Positions 46,481 to 58,574 of a stretch of 64,000 bases of DNA are shown here, one piece after another. The notes under the pieces were generated by a model. That model ran no database searches and was not told the DNA's origin. It saw only the letters and a program-made list of their open reading frames with translations. The position numbers and the translations under genes were made by a program. The DNA is taken from positions 4,627,971-4,691,970 of the forward strand of contig NW_004454173.1 in NCBI RefSeq assembly GCF_000283155.1, in the 5' to 3' direction. Position 1 is the stretch's first letter; each line of letters starts with the position of its first letter. Origin of the DNA: Ceratotherium simum simum. Lineage: Eukaryota > Chordata > Mammalia > Perissodactyla > Rhinocerotidae.

Positions 46481-48769
46481 TTCTACATAAAGTTGCAGTT
46501 TGCTTTCTTCTCTTCAGATTTTTTTAGGTGTTTACACCATTTACATTTATTGTTATGCTGTATATGTTTGGCCTTCTGTCAGTGTTCATATTATACATTT
46601 TATGAGTTTAATGCTTTCTTTCTGCTTCTTTGTTACTGTCTTTTGTAATAGAGGTTGTTTATCTAGAAGCCTAAACATTGGAAACATCCAAACATCAGAA
46701 CTGTTCTGTAAGTCTGTACTGTCATGTGGCCAAACCCAAATAACATATACAAGGTGGAGAGGTTATAATGGATGAGAAATAGTTTCTAGAAGTTGTTTCA
46801 TGTTGTAAAATATTTCATAAATTTCATGGAAAATAAAACAGTGATTTGTCACTAAGAAGGAAATGCTCTGTATGTACTTACTGAGAGAGAAATCTGAGAA
46901 GGAAGAGGTTAGCACGGGCCAGCAGATACCTCTGTACAAGAAGGCTTGTTGTTTCATCCATTCTCTTCCCTGGTTTGCAAAAGTTGTTACGATATACTCT
47001 GACAACCAGTGATTTTGCCACCATATGAAGATCAACTGGGACTTCCTGGTGAATATAGTTTTCATATATTTATGTTCTTGCATAATGCTCCTTCCTTCTT
47101 CCCTGCATTTTTAAAGAAATGGGTATTCATTTCACAAAAAAATTAAGTAAAATGTATTCATTGTGTTTGTATTACTAAATACTTAAGATTTTATATAATG
47201 CTAGCTTTTCTGCTTTCAGGTAAGACTAGATATTTTAAATTGCATTTAGATTCAAAATGATGACAGACAATTCAATTTTCTGGCATGATATATTTACATT
47301 ATTTATAATAAAAAGAGATTCAAAATATATATATTTTACAGAGCATTTATTTCTTAACTTACATTATTTCCTATATTATAACATATTTATATATTAAAAT
47401 TTCTTTTTTTGATTACTTAGCTCTTTTTGAATTTATACTTATACTGTCATTAATCTGAAACAGGTTAAATCCTGACCATTCTGGATAAAATGTTTTCTAC
47501 TGTAAATAATCTGTGTTTCTACCCACTCTACCCTGAGCCCTCCCCCTACGAGCCCTGACAGCATTATATTATTGGATACATGTTGTTTTTCATTCTAGTG
47601 AATTTTATAACTTTAAATAATATACATAAGTCTATGTTTATCAATTTCAAAAACTGAAATTTCTATAACTCCTTGTTAAAGATAAGGAAATTTACTCACT
47701 TTACATCTTTTTTAGCTTCTCTTTCTCTCTAGCCTCCTATTTTTGTTAATAGCTGTGGAACACTGAGTCCATTATATTATTTTTAAAATATTATTTGCTT
47801 ATATTTCAAGATTTTTATGATTTACTTTATACTTTATAATTATATAAGTGTAATAAGCAACATTATTTAGACTTAATTCAATGTTTAAATTTATTTAATA
47901 TTTTCCTGGAGTCCTTATATGCCAAAGGTTCTCTTGCTCCGAGTTGTTTATTTTGACTTGTGTTTTGACTGGATAAATTATATTACCAAATAGATTTTTT
48001 AGGAAGGAATGGTGGATAGTATCTCGAATCTTTACATATTTGAGAATTTTGTTGTTATCTTTACTTGTTGAACAATAACTTGTCTGGGCCACATGATTTT
48101 CCTCTGGAAATTCTTCAGTCATTGCTCTCCTGTCTGCTGGCCTTTAATGTTGCTGTGGAGCAATCTGAGGCCAGCCTGGTATTTCCCTCGTTTGATTTAC
48201 TTCATCTACCTGGATGTTAAAAAGAGTCTTTTTCTATCCCCAACGTTCAGTAATTTCAGCAGGAAATGTTTTGATTTAATTATATTAACCTAAAGATTCA
48301 GCTCTGTTGTGATATCAGAAAAGTTTTGTTCTATTATATCTTTGAATATCTGTTCTTTTCTCTACTTTAAGGAGAACAATTAACTATATTTTGTAACTAG
48401 GTTGGTTGTCTTCCGTATCTACTAACTTCTCTGTAATAATTTTAATTTTTTTTCCTTTTCTTCTTCATTCTGTGTGATTTTCTCAAGTGTATCAACCAGA
48501 CCACTGACTCAGTTTTCTGCACAGCCAATTTTGCTCCTTGGTGTTTCTAAATTATTTATTATTTCTGCAATGAAATTATTTTTCTCCTTTACCTCTGCCA
48601 GCTTCCTTTAAATTTCAATGTTTTCTTCTTCTATTGTCTTTGATTTCATCTCTCAAAGAGTCCATCTTCTCTTTAATTATATCTAAGTATGGAGCTTTTA
48701 TTTTATCAAATTTTCCCCTGCTTCTCATTGCTCTTCAAATGTTCCTCTTCTTTATATGTCTTTAGTAGT
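46481..48769 (-). mobile_element. Possible very old L1-derived sequence
   Basis: AT-rich, T-strand-biased sequence without coding frames. Parts, such as CCACTGACTCAGTTTTCTGC and TTCTGCAATGAAATTATTTT near 48500-48580, have the texture of antisense L1 or HAL1, but I cannot align it confidently. It may be several elements plus unique DNA. Confidence 0.3.
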
Positions 48770-48855
48770 CCTTCCCTCCCTCCCTCCCTCCTTTCTTCCT
48801 TCCTTCCTTCTTTCCTTTTTTTCTCCTCCCTCCCTCCCTTCCTCTCTTCCTTTTT
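48770..48855. repeat. (CCCT)n/(CTTC)n pyrimidine tract
   Basis: Runs of CCCT and CTTC, then TTTTCTCC and CCCT again. A looser CCCTT tract follows at 49017-49070. Confidence 0.9.
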
Positions 48856-49070
48856 TTAATAAAAAAATCAGTCCAAATGGGCTTCATTTGCCACATGTAT
48901 TATTACGGCTCAGATTATGCTCCTGATCTTTGCTTGCCTCCATTCTTATTCTCTCCACACCTGCTGGCTCCCACACAGGCCTCCACTGAACCTAAAGGCC
49001 AAGCAGTTTCTTCCCTTGTTTCTTCCCTTCCCTTCCCTTTCATTTCTTTCCTCCTTGTTTCCTTCCATTA

Positions 49071-49847
49071 AGGCTTTCAACAGCACCACGTCCTAGATTC
49101 CATATCACCATTTAGTGTTCCAGTTCTTTGAATTCATAAGCATCCAGATTTTTTCCCAAAGTACATGCACAGTGCTCTCTTGGGGTGAGTTTTCAGCATC
49201 TGCTCTACCCGTGCCTGAAATCAGCACCCCTGACGATTCAAGCCCAGGGGTTGGCTCTGGTCCCCAGCCCACCCTAACTCTTCCCATGTGGCAAGTTTCC
49301 CCTTGGGAGTCCCTCTGTTCTTGAAACATGGCCTTAGTCAGACACTCTGGCTTATCAGATATATCCTATCATAATACCTTTGAACCTCTGGTGGGGAGGA
49401 AAGGTTAGTCAGAATCCTATCCCTTTTCCCCTATGGGACTGCTCTGACCACATGAATTTAGGCCAACCAGCTTCCTCTGGTAGTGTCCATGACCCAAATT
49501 CTTATGATGTTGGAGGATCGATAATACCTAACTCCACACTTAACTCTACGCTTGAGGTCCTTGTGTGTTTTCTATTTATAGCTGGCATGCCCAAAATTGC
49601 ACATTCCAGCAGAATCTGGGATTAAAATGATCTTTGCTCCTGCACCCACCTAGCCCTGTGGGCTGGAGCAGCCAGTGGCAATGCCCACAGATTGTGGCTG
49701 TTACACAGCCAGCCTAGTGGGTGACATGCTTCCTCAGCACCTTCTTAAACACATGAGAGTTGCGACTGCTGGTACCCAGTTATCTTAGCTCCCTCCCTCC
49801 TTTCAGGAGCTAGAAAGCCAGACTCATTCAGGCAATCAGGAGAGCAT
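49071..49847. other. Unrecognised stretch
   Basis: No gene or named repeat was seen. Composition is less AT-rich than the preceding 3 kb. Open frames of 69-81 codons overlap on both strands and are not supported. Confidence 0.35.
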
Positions 49848-49980
49848 ACAATGTTTATTAAGCTCTGTTCTACTACGTGACAGGCATTATTTGAGGTGCT
49901 GACCGTATATAATTACGGTCAGGGACGAGAAATTAGTTCCTGCCCTCGCAGAGCTTCCAGACTAGAGGATGGAATGTGCC
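49848..49980 (-). mobile_element. L2 LINE fragment, minus strand
   Basis: Inverted L2 motifs: TACAATGTTTATTAAGCTCT, CTACGTGACAGGCATTATTT, TAGTTCCTGCCCTCGCAGAG and CTTCCAGACTAGAGGATGGA. It contains the inverted repeat CTGACCGTA/TACGGTCAG (49899-49922). Confidence 0.65.
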
Positions 49981-50294
49981 TCATCCCACCATCCACGTAG
50001 AGTTTGCGTTCTTGCACTTTATATGTAAAATCAAAGGTGGCGCCTTCTCGAATGGGAGCAAACGTCAGGGATCTGAATTCCTGCTGTACGAGTTCATCTT
50101 TGTTCTGCAGGCATAAACCCCCTCTCTTTAAAAAACAGATGTGAAATGTACTTTCTGAAGTTAATTTATGTAAGAAAAAGTTCTGGAAATGTTGCGTGGG
50201 CCTGCAGGGCAAGTTAAGTATTAGCATCTCTCCTTCAGGCTTCATTCCAACACTCCACAGGGCCGTTTGCAACCAGTGTTTGAATCTGCTTACT

Positions 50295-50520
50295 TACATA
50301 ATGACTCTCTACATTTTTATACAGTGTGGCACCTTTCTCTGGATGACCCGAACATGTTTACAGCCATTATCCTATGAACCCTCACCCGAAGGAGTGTTGG
50401 GGTGGCATGGATTTTGTTTTTATCTTTATTTTACAGAAAGGATGTCATGGCACAAGGAAGTCAAAGAACTTGAGCAATAGTACACATGAGGTTGGGTGGA
50501 ACAGGGGACAGAAACTAGTT
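50295..50520 (-). mobile_element. MIR-like SINE, minus strand
   Basis: CATTATCCTATGAACCCTCA, TATCTTTATTTTACAGAAAG, AGTCAAAGAACTTGAGCAAT and GGTGGAACAGGGGACAGAAA fit an inverted, strongly diverged MIR. Confidence 0.5.
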
Positions 50521-50699
50521 TCGCAAACAAGCTTTTGCTGCTGTGGCACAAATCTCTCTGCTTCCCTCTATCGGAAAGAACCGAGTGGGCTTAGTGGTGG
50601 TACTAAAGGTTTGATCTTTTGTCAAAAAGAATGGGTTAAATAGATGCTGGGAGGAAGGAGCAGATGAGTTAAGTGGAATCATCCCAGGTGCTAGGAGCT

Positions 50700-50845
50700 A
50701 CTCAATCAGCTTCTTCAAACAACGTGAGTACACATCTCATGCCTGTTCTCCTACAGGGAGGATGCTGCCCCGTGCTGTCGGGGAGCCCGGGAAGCACTCT
50801 GCTTGGCACAGAGCAGATACTGAATACACATTTGTTGCAGGAAAA
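50700..50845 (+). mobile_element. L2 LINE 3' end
   Basis: ACTCTGCTTGGCACAGAGCA and GATACTGAATACACATTTGT, with GTTGCAG after them, resemble the sense L2 terminus. It is diverged. Confidence 0.5.
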
Positions 50846-50884
50846 AAGGAAGGAAGGTGAAAAGCAAGAAAGGAAGACTAAGAT

Positions 50885-51125
50885 GTCATTCCCACTTTCA
50901 AGGAGCTTACTACAATAGTGGAGGGAGAAACACTACAAACTGATATAAAGAACAATTATGTGCTGAAGTGGGCAGTATGGTCCGTTGATGCAGTAGGAGC
51001 ACAAAGAAGGAAGGAACCACGGTGGCCTGGAGTGATCACAGAAACCTTGCAATGGATGGGATCTGAGTTAGCCTTGGAGAAGGGAGGGATTCTGGAGAGC
51101 GAAGAGGAGGAGGGAGATCATTTTT
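50885..51125 (-). mobile_element. L2 LINE fragment, minus strand
   Basis: TTCCCACTTTCAAGGAGCTT, then ACTACAATAGTGGAGGGAGA and AGCCTTGGAGAAGGGAGGGA, fit inverted L2. The adjoining sense L2 end at 50700-50845 gives a head-to-tail clash, so these are two separate insertions. Confidence 0.5.
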
Positions 51126-51611
51126 GGAAGTGCGAGGGCCTGATGAGGCTGGTGGTAGAGCGAATGAGAAGGAAAGAGTGCTTTTTATAAAGTGTACTTT
51201 TAAAGGAAGAAGTGAGTTTTGTGAGATTGAAAAGGATTGTTTCTTTCAATAGATATTGTGGAGTACCTGCAATCAACTAGAAGAGAAAGAGGAAAAAATC
51301 AAAGTAAACTCCTAGATTCTGAAGTTGAAAGAATGCCGTTGTTGAGATGGAAAGTTTGCATTTTGGAGCGTTGTTCGTTTTTTGAGTATGTGATGACTGC
51401 AGGGCACCAGTCTCCGCACATTTATTTTGAGACTTTACGGACGCCACAGTCTGCTCGGAGGGTTTCTTTCTCCTTTAAAGGTGAGATAGAGCTCACAATC
51501 GTTTTCTGTTATTACTGCAATGGTATTTTTTTTTTTACTGTTTTTGTATTTTTTCCTCAGTTTTAATTAGTGAAATATATATGTATTTATCATTATTACT
51601 GTAATTATAAT

Positions 51612-51648
51612 TATTATTTTACTATTATTCAGTAATAGTAAAATAATA
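51612..51648. repeat. Perfect 16-bp-arm inverted repeat (hairpin)
   Basis: The left arm TATTATTTTACTATTA (51612-51627) and right arm TAATAGTAAAATAATA (51633-51648) are exact reverse complements around a 5-nt loop TTCAG. No transposon ends or TSD were seen. Confidence 0.95.
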
Positions 51649-51838
51649 CTAATTAAATACACTACTGCATCCCTCACCCTCCTCTCTCTGCTCCACATTC
51701 ACGCCCATACCCCGCAGAGATTCCCCAGCGAGTTTCTTCTTCCGACCTAGGTTCAACAATTAGAATTGTACATTTTGAAAGTAATTATTACTGTCTTTTG
51801 GCATTTTCAATATCTTCAGAAATCAAAACTCTTGTTTT

Positions 51839-52044
51839 TTTTTAATAATTTTTATTTATTTATTATCCCCCAAAGCCCCAGTAGATAGTTGTATGTCATA
51901 GCTGCACATCCTTCTAGTTGCTGTATGTGGGACACCGCCTCAGCATGGCCAGAGAAGCGGTGCATCGGTGTGCGCCTGGGATCCGAACCCCGGCCGCCAG
52001 CAGCGGAGCGTGCGCACTTAACCGCTAAGCCACGGGCCGGCCCC
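51839..52044 (-). mobile_element. ERE SINE, short type, minus strand, with 16-bp perfect TSD
   Basis: Inverted: an A/T-rich tail, CCCCAGTAGATAGTTGTATG, CATCCTTCTAGTTGCTGTAT, B-box GGATCCGAACC and head CACGGGCCGGCCCC. It lacks the GATGTTAGCTCAGGGC tail units, like the copy at 8534. TCAAAACTCTTGTTTT is repeated at 51823-51838 and 52045-52060. The many intact CpGs point to recent insertion. Confidence 0.96.
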
Positions 52045-52060
52045 TCAAAACTCTTGTTTT

Positions 52061-54364
52061 ATTTAGAGTTCTCTCCTCCTCCATAAAACAGAGAAGGCGA
52101 AAAACTTCAGAAACTGAAATCTCCTCTAGTCCCCAATAACGTTGGCCTCAAACTAGAAGTAGATAATCAAAATAGGAAAGAAAACCTAGCTCAACATTAG
52201 AAATGCATATTAACCTGAGTAGGACATTTCAGGTTATTAAAAGGTGGTTTCGCTTATTAGGGGGTCCGAAGCAGGCAAGAGAGAGTCGAGCTCCAGGGTT
52301 TGGAGGCTTGCAAGACTCTCAGCAGGGCAGTGAAGTTGCAAGTATTAATATGGGCCAGTGCAGAAAAATAGGATCTGTAGATCTGTGCCCAGTCCCAGAT
52401 ATGATTGGTGGGAGGGATCCCACCAGCAAGAACCTCAGTTTTCTACATCTCAAGCATCTCAAGCCTACAGCAACAGAGGGGAAATATTTAGAAGCCAGAC
52501 TGGCAGAATTTTCTGAAGTTCATTCCCCGTTTATTACCTTTCCATCTAACGGAGAGCCTGACTGAGAATGAGGTTCATATCAAATTCCTATTTCTCTTTT
52601 CTTTCTTTGAATGTTCCCAGTTTAATTCGGGCACATGCATTATCAAACATCTGTTTTAATTACAGCCATTGTTAAGGTAGTTAATCAGTTGTCGTCTCTC
52701 ACCAGCCAAAATCCTATATTGCTGAATTTTCGTACAATCAAAGATACAATAAATATAAAAAGAATTCTTGTATATCAGCGCGGAAAAAAAATGCATGCAA
52801 CTTCTTTGCTCACTGATGCAACCAAAACACCCAGGAGTTATTATAATGTGCATTCCCCTGACACAGACCTTTATTTCATGCAAATGACTGTGATTAAGAT
52901 TCAAATACTTTTTTTCCATTTTCACACATTACTTAATCAATGTGAAGTACTGTGTAAAAATTGCATCTCTTCATAACAGTGATTTTGACCAAGTCAAGTG
53001 TTGGTCCTAGAATTATAATCCAGACTTGTGATTCAATTATCATTTAGAGACTTTCTAAATTCAAATTAAGTTCACTCTTTCCTCCTCCTCCCAACACTGT
53101 AAACTTAATATCAGTATGGATCATTTGTAAGGTGTGATCAAAATAACTTTCCATTGCAAAGAAATGTACAATATGATGTGTAAATTTTCCCTTACTTGCA
53201 AAAAAGCACATCAATAGTAACTGGCCATTAAAATGCATGAAATGCACAAAGTACAGTCTATTTATGTTACGCTTAGCTTTTAGCCTGAATAATACTGACA
53301 CTCCCCAGCATACTTATCTATTTAAACTTACTTGGAACAGTTGTACAAACCGCCATTTAAAAAGTTAAAAAAGAAACCATAGAATACTTAAAGTTGGGCA
53401 TCTCTGTTTGACGATTTAACTATTGAACATTCAGAAGCACATTCTTACAGGAATCAATAAGGAATGCAAAAAATAAAGTAGGATTCTTGAGGCCAACTAG
53501 GCAACTCTCATACAACTATAAAACATTGGTCTATTTACAGTTTACTGCACCCAAGCCAGAGGCTGAATCTTGATTTGTTATTGTTTGTGACTATCTCTTT
53601 CTTGCTCATCTTGTATTTCATTTATACTTGAGGAAAAATTAGATTTTGCCAATTAGGTTTGGGTTATTACCAAATACTATCCACATCCATTTTCTTAAAA
53701 TATGTTTCATACCCTGAATTTCTTTAGCTTCTGAGATGAAAATAAAATCTAATTTTAAATTGTTTTCCTTCTTTTAACACTCACCAAAAATTCCTCCTTT
53801 TGTGTCCAATTGCAATGGGTGGGGAAAAACACTCATCTTATATTCTCCATGGTTCCTAGAACACAATGCTATCTCTATGCTAGAGCTGAAATTGTTGAAT
53901 TTGAATAACTTTTTTGAGAGAAGCAGAATTTACATTGTATGGAGTTTGATGAATGCAAACAGATAATGTTTGAATCTGGATATTCCTTTTCGGAAGTTGT
54001 TTCTTGAACATTCTTATGGAGCTGTTCCACCTCTTCTGCCAGGAAAGATGGAGAGATATTGACAGATAAAGATGAGGGTCCCAACTCATAGAGACCTTGG
54101 CCAGTTGGAACCAAAGGTCTAGTCCTGAATTTACTAGAAGACTAGGAAACGTCTGTGAAGTTGAGGTGGCTCTACAGGAGGAAGAATTATGAACTTCTGT
54201 AGATTTGCCTAAAAAGCTAAGATAGCATTCTGTAGGAATGTTTGGGTCTTTTGAAGCCAGAACTGGGTCACTTGAAGTCAGTCCATGGTACTTACAGAGG
54301 ACCAAAAGGACAATTCCTATTGATTCTGATCTCATCCAGGGGTGGTATGGGGGCTTTAGGGTAA
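52061..54364. other. Unrecognised stretch
   Basis: No gene or named element was seen. Overlapping open frames of 85-120 codons occur at 52203-53301 on both strands without recognisable domains. Confidence 0.35.
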
Positions 54365-54510
54365 AGCTTTGGGGGGGGAAAAAATGAGATTGTGTCAGAG
54401 ACACTGGCTGAGCCCCAATGTCTAATCTTCCCCATCCCATAGTAACAGAACTTTTGCTGGGCACACAGCTGCCCAGAATAAAGGCTACATTTCCCAATAT
54501 AGCCATTGTA
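54365..54510 (-). mobile_element. Ancient interspersed repeat, same family as 22128-22505
   Basis: Inverted, it reads GGGAAATGTAGCCTTTATTC, TGGGCAGCTGTGTGCCCAGC, then GATGGGGAAGATTAGACATT and GTGTCTCTGACACAA. The end resembles the 3' end of the 22128-22505 segment. The start of a 208-codon frame falls inside it. Confidence 0.45.
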
Positions 54511-55059
54511 CATAGCCCTTTACCTAGCCCTTGTAGCTAGTAGTGGACCCTTGAGTAAGTTCTGGCCAATGGAATGTAAGCAGAGTAGAGGTCTGAAATT
54601 TCTTATTCCAAATCTTTGGGGCCAGATATGGTTTGGAATTCAGATTTTTCCGATTTGGAAGGTGACAGGATGCAGACACTGCTTATGGTGGAACACCTCC
54701 GTCGTAGTCAGGAGCAGCATCTCACTGTCAACTGCAGCAAAGCATAATATTCACTGTGAGTGGGATAAATAAAGACCATGGTCTCACGTCAGTTCAGGTC
54801 ACGTTTTGTCTTCAAATGAGTTGTTGTTGAAAAGTTATGAAAAAAATTTTGGGCTTTTTGGATTTCAGAATTATGTATCCTGTGGCAGCTTCTAGAAAAC
54901 TGTAGACACAGCTGACAAATATCCTCTGTCCTTTCCTTGTTCCTTCCTACATCCTGCCTCCTGGAATGTGATGCTTCCTTAGACTATGAGGACTGTGGTT
55001 ATAAAGACAATCTAAACTACTTTCTTCAAAGAGCTATTATCTTTAAATGTGAATATTAT
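54511..55059. other. Possible old repeat pieces, unnamed
   Basis: AAGTTCTGGCCAATGGAATG (54558-54577) is a motif I associate with an old dispersed mammalian repeat, and TTTTTGGATTTCAGAATTAT (54857-54876) with old DNA transposons. Neither could be delimited. Confidence 0.3.
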
Positions 55060-55290
55060 TATGTTTTGCTGCATAATTTAATATTGAACATACATTATGT
55101 GCAACACATTATGCTAAGTATCTCATTTAATTCTATTATCAATTACATTTTACACATGAGAAAACTGAGGTATAGGAAGTTTACATAACTCGGCAAGGCC
55201 CATAATCAGTTAGTGGCAAAGCTAAGATTTGAAACTAAGAAGCCTGACGCCAGGGCCCCCATGTTTCGTCCACAGTACTATTTCCACCTT
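55060..55290 (-). mobile_element. MIR SINE, minus strand
   Basis: Inverted MIR: ACATTATGCTAAGTATCTCA, ACACATGAGAAAACTGAGGT, AGTTAGTGGCAAAGCTAAGA and GAAGCCTGACGCCAGGGCCC. Confidence 0.85.
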
Positions 55291-56245
55291 CTCTCAGTGA
55301 GACCATAGTCACCATGTGAAAAACGTTGGAGACTCATTGGTCAAGCTGTGTGTTTCCCTGTGGTTCTGGAATCGCATTTTTTAGATGACTTGTTGCACAT
55401 TGTGCTTTTTTTTTTCTGTCCCATTTTAGTGGCAAGTTTTAACTTGCAATTAACTAGATTTCTAACCATGCCAACAATGGACAACCCCCAAAGAGGGGGG
55501 TAAAACCAGAAGCCCGTTGCTCTTCATGACCACACTAACACGTGTAACCCCAGCCCCAGCGTGACATAAAGCACTGGTCAGAGTGGCTTATAGATGTCAT
55601 TATTTCACAGCCACACCTCCCGGCCAAATTAAAAGTGAATATAAATTTTGGAAAACCAATTAACCTGTCATCTTGGCCATATTTTCTGGGTCACACCTAT
55701 GTCCCATGGGAGTGGTCACACACTCAGTGGCTGGTGACTTTTACTGTTAATACCTGAGTACCCAAAGAAGTAACAATCCAATAGCAAATCAACCCCAGCT
55801 CAAATCTGAGACGACTTAGAAGTTATAAGTATTATCATATTTACAAATAACAGTCATTACACTATCAGCATTTCTGGCACAATTACCCTAGAAACTACAG
55901 GAAAAAATGTAACTAGTTAACAACAGGGAAGGGCAGTGCTAATGGAATTGGTTTTGACTCCAGAGAAACGTGCGTGTGACAGCCCTTCTCAGTTTCATGG
56001 CGTTGGTCTCCACTCATTAGAGCAGTTGGGTCTCAAGTATTCCTGTGGCGGACACAGTAAAACATTAACATTTGTTAGATCTAAGTGATAAGTATCTAGA
56101 TATTTAGTATACTATTTTCCTTGCTTTTGTGTAAGTTTGACAATTTCATAATAAAATGTCAGAAAACAGGAGAAAAATCCATCCAAATGGTAACTTTAAA
56201 AATCAGCTCCCAAATGGCAAAAGTGAGGTGATGCAGGCATTTAGC
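55291..56245. other. Unrecognised stretch
   Basis: No gene or named element was recognised. There are no long open frames. Confidence 0.35.
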
Positions 56246-56390
56246 CCTGGACTCTCCAATACAGTAGCCACTAGGCACATGTGGCTGTTTAAATTTAAAC
56301 ATAAATCCATTGAAAATAAATTAAATTAAAAATTTAGTCCCTCAGTTGCACTAGCTGCATTTCAAGTACTCAGTAGACACTGGCTATACA
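56246..56390. mobile_element. hAT short element fragment (same group as 13255)
   Basis: GGACTCTCCAATACAGTAGC, CACATGTGGCTGTTTAAATT and CTGCATTTCAAGTACTCAGT match the group seen at 13255-13483. The right end is replaced by L1 sequence, so no inverted end or TSD remains. Confidence 0.7.
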
Positions 56391-56395
56391 TTTTT

Positions 56396-56580
56396 TTCAA
56401 CCATTTTTTAATTGTGGTAAAATATGCATAACAAATTTATGTTTAAGTGTACAGTTCAGTGTCATCAAGTACATTCATACTGCTGTGCAGCTATCACCGC
56501 CATCCATCTCCAGAGCTTTTTAAAAATTTATATATATATTTATTTTAAGCAGTTTTTTATTGTGATAAAATATATATATG
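56396..56580 (-). mobile_element. L1 3' terminal fragments, minus strand
   Basis: ATTGTGGTAAAATATGCATA to CCATCCATCTCCAGAGCTTT (56410-56520) is a reversed L1 3' end. A second start, TTTTTATTGTGATAAAATAT, follows at about 56552-56580 after an AT-rich linker, so two truncated insertions seem to abut. Confidence 0.75.
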
Positions 56581-56899
56581 AACATATTAAGAATCTGTTG
56601 AATTTAGTGCTGTTGTCTGTTCCCAAATTTCTCTAAAAATATTGGCTTGCTATTTGCTTATCATTATGTTGACCGCAAACAGATAAGAGGTAGCAAAAAC
56701 CTAAGGCCTGAGAAATTTAAAGGAGAAAATTCTAAATTGTGAAACTTTATATATTAACTATCTTTTTTTTCTAGAAATGGACAAGCAGGAGCAACTTCAT
56801 TCTTCAACTGTAGCAGTGAAACAAACCTCACTCCACTCGTAGAATCCCAAGGCTCTGGTCTTGAGTATAATTTGAGCTACACAGCTCTCCTGAGCGAAG

Positions 56900-57112
56900 A
56901 CATTGATTCATTTGTGGGGCCCCCCTGAGCCAAGCGCTGTGCTGATAGTGGGAATGAACATAAGGGTGAGGAAGACAGGCAAGGCTCTTGCTTTTCATAG
57001 AGCTTCCTTTCTAGTGGGGAGACAGACAATATACAAACCAACTCACCAACCAAAAAATAGACCAAAAGATAGTGATAAATGCTGTAAAGAATATAAAACA
57101 GGCTGATGTAAT
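56900..57112 (-). mobile_element. L2 LINE fragment, minus strand
   Basis: Inverted L2: GAGCCAAGCGCTGTGCTGAT, CTTGCTTTTCATAGAGCTTC, CTTTCTAGTGGGGAGACAGA and GATAGTGATAAATGCTGTAA. One of the better-preserved L2 copies here. Confidence 0.75.
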
Positions 57113-58339
57113 AGAAATCATGAATTTATACCTTGTATGTTAGAAACCTCCACTGACCCTAAGTTGCAAGTCATCTTCAGAAGCAAATTCCAAATTAGAC
57201 ATGTCATCTAAAAAAATGAAAAGTGAAACTCACCAAAAAGAAGTTTGAGTTCCACTACCTTTGCTGTTCCTGCCTCCTGATTGCCATTTATTGACTGGTT
57301 CTACTCAATTACTCACTTAATATGCTTGGGTCATATAAATTTGGTAATTGTTCAGGTAACTCACACCTTATCTTTATGTTTAAAAGAGAAGACACCTATA
57401 ACTTTTGCAAAAAACATTAATCCAGATTGGTGCTGTGTGGCAAATTGAACCCCAGGTTCTAAATGAATAAAGGAAAAATCTGAAAATATTTAGAGAAGAA
57501 GAGCTACAGATATGTCAGACAGCTTTGCATAATGCCTGTAATTGTTCCTCAAGCCCAGTCAAGATTTGGAGCAATGCAGATTAGTATTTCCACCAACTTT
57601 TTCTCCACTGCATAGAGACAGGGGATGTTTCTCAAGTTCCCCCTCTACTCCAGGGGCAAACATGGACTCACAGAGTGAGGATTTGGATGGACATAGGAGG
57701 AAGTATATGATTCAGCACAACTTTCCTCCTGTCAACAAGAAATAAAGCAAAGCGTTTCTTATGTTCCCATAAAGTTCACCACCTTATAAATTCTATACAC
57801 CTAAATCTATTACTTCTCAGGAGAAAAATATATGTATGACAAGAAATATTTGGTTTACATTGAGTAAAAGTTCAGATTAATGAAGTGAGCAATCTTATAA
57901 CTGTCCACACAAAAGGAAATAACCCTGTTTGGCAGAGTTGCAGAGAGAACTACGCACCGCTCCGAGTTCTTATCATGACTGTAAGACCTTGATCAGTTTC
58001 AAAGGCTTCTTGATCATCCTACGTCTTGTCTACACACTGCTGTCACTATATCATCTTTCAGATCTATTAACAGCCTCGGAAACAGCCTGGGGCAAATAGC
58101 TATTTATACAAGGAGGGCCAGAGAATGTGGTTTTCAATTACTCACCTATCTGGGTGATTCCTGAGCTGGGGTGACGTGATTTTGAGTAGTTTTTAATGAT
58201 AATGGTTTTTAATGATAGCGGTAGGTGACGGTCAATATTTATTTGTTAAGATTTCTTAGTTGGCATGATATTTCAATTTTTACATATCTCTTAAATTTTA
58301 GAGAAATAAATTCCCAAACTCAGTTTCTTAGATTTAGAA
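57113..58339. other. Unrecognised stretch
   Basis: No gene or named element was seen. A local duplication GTTTTTAATGATA occurs twice within about 20 bp near 58186-58217. Confidence 0.35.
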
Positions 58340-58513
58340 GATTGACCGTAATACAAACATCCTTTATTGAAATTCACAGGGATTTGTCAGCATTTAATGT
58401 CAGCAACACTAACAACAAAACTGATATTGATTGCTTTAAGAGCTCACCACATATTATCTCACATAAGTCTCATGACAACCTCCATGTTAGTAATGAGGAA
58501 ACTAAGGGGAAGA
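58340..58513 (-). mobile_element. MIR-like SINE, minus strand
   Basis: GCTCACCACATATTATCTCA, CATAAGTCTCATGACAACCT and TAATGAGGAAACTAAGGGGA fit an inverted MIR. It ends at the truncated ERE head. Confidence 0.65.
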
Positions 58514-58522
58514 GAGGTGAAG

Positions 58523-58574
58523 GGGCCGGCCCCATGGCTTAGCGGTTAAGTGCATGCGCTCCACTACTGGCAGC
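58523..58574 (+). mobile_element. ERE SINE head only, 3'-truncated
   Basis: GGGCCGGCCCCATGGCTTAG, GGTTAAGTGCATGCGCTCC and ACTACTGGCAGC match the first 52 bp of a young ERE, then stop. GAGGTGAAG occurs on both sides (58514-58522, 58575-58583). Retrotransposed SINEs normally lose the 5' end and keep the tail, so loss of the 3' part is unusual. Confidence 0.85.

Noticed and set aside
53880..54506. Longest open frame in the window (208 codons, minus strand)
   Set aside because: Its start lies in an old dispersed repeat fragment (54365-54510), it shows no domain, and another long frame overlaps it in a different phase. This is chance openness.
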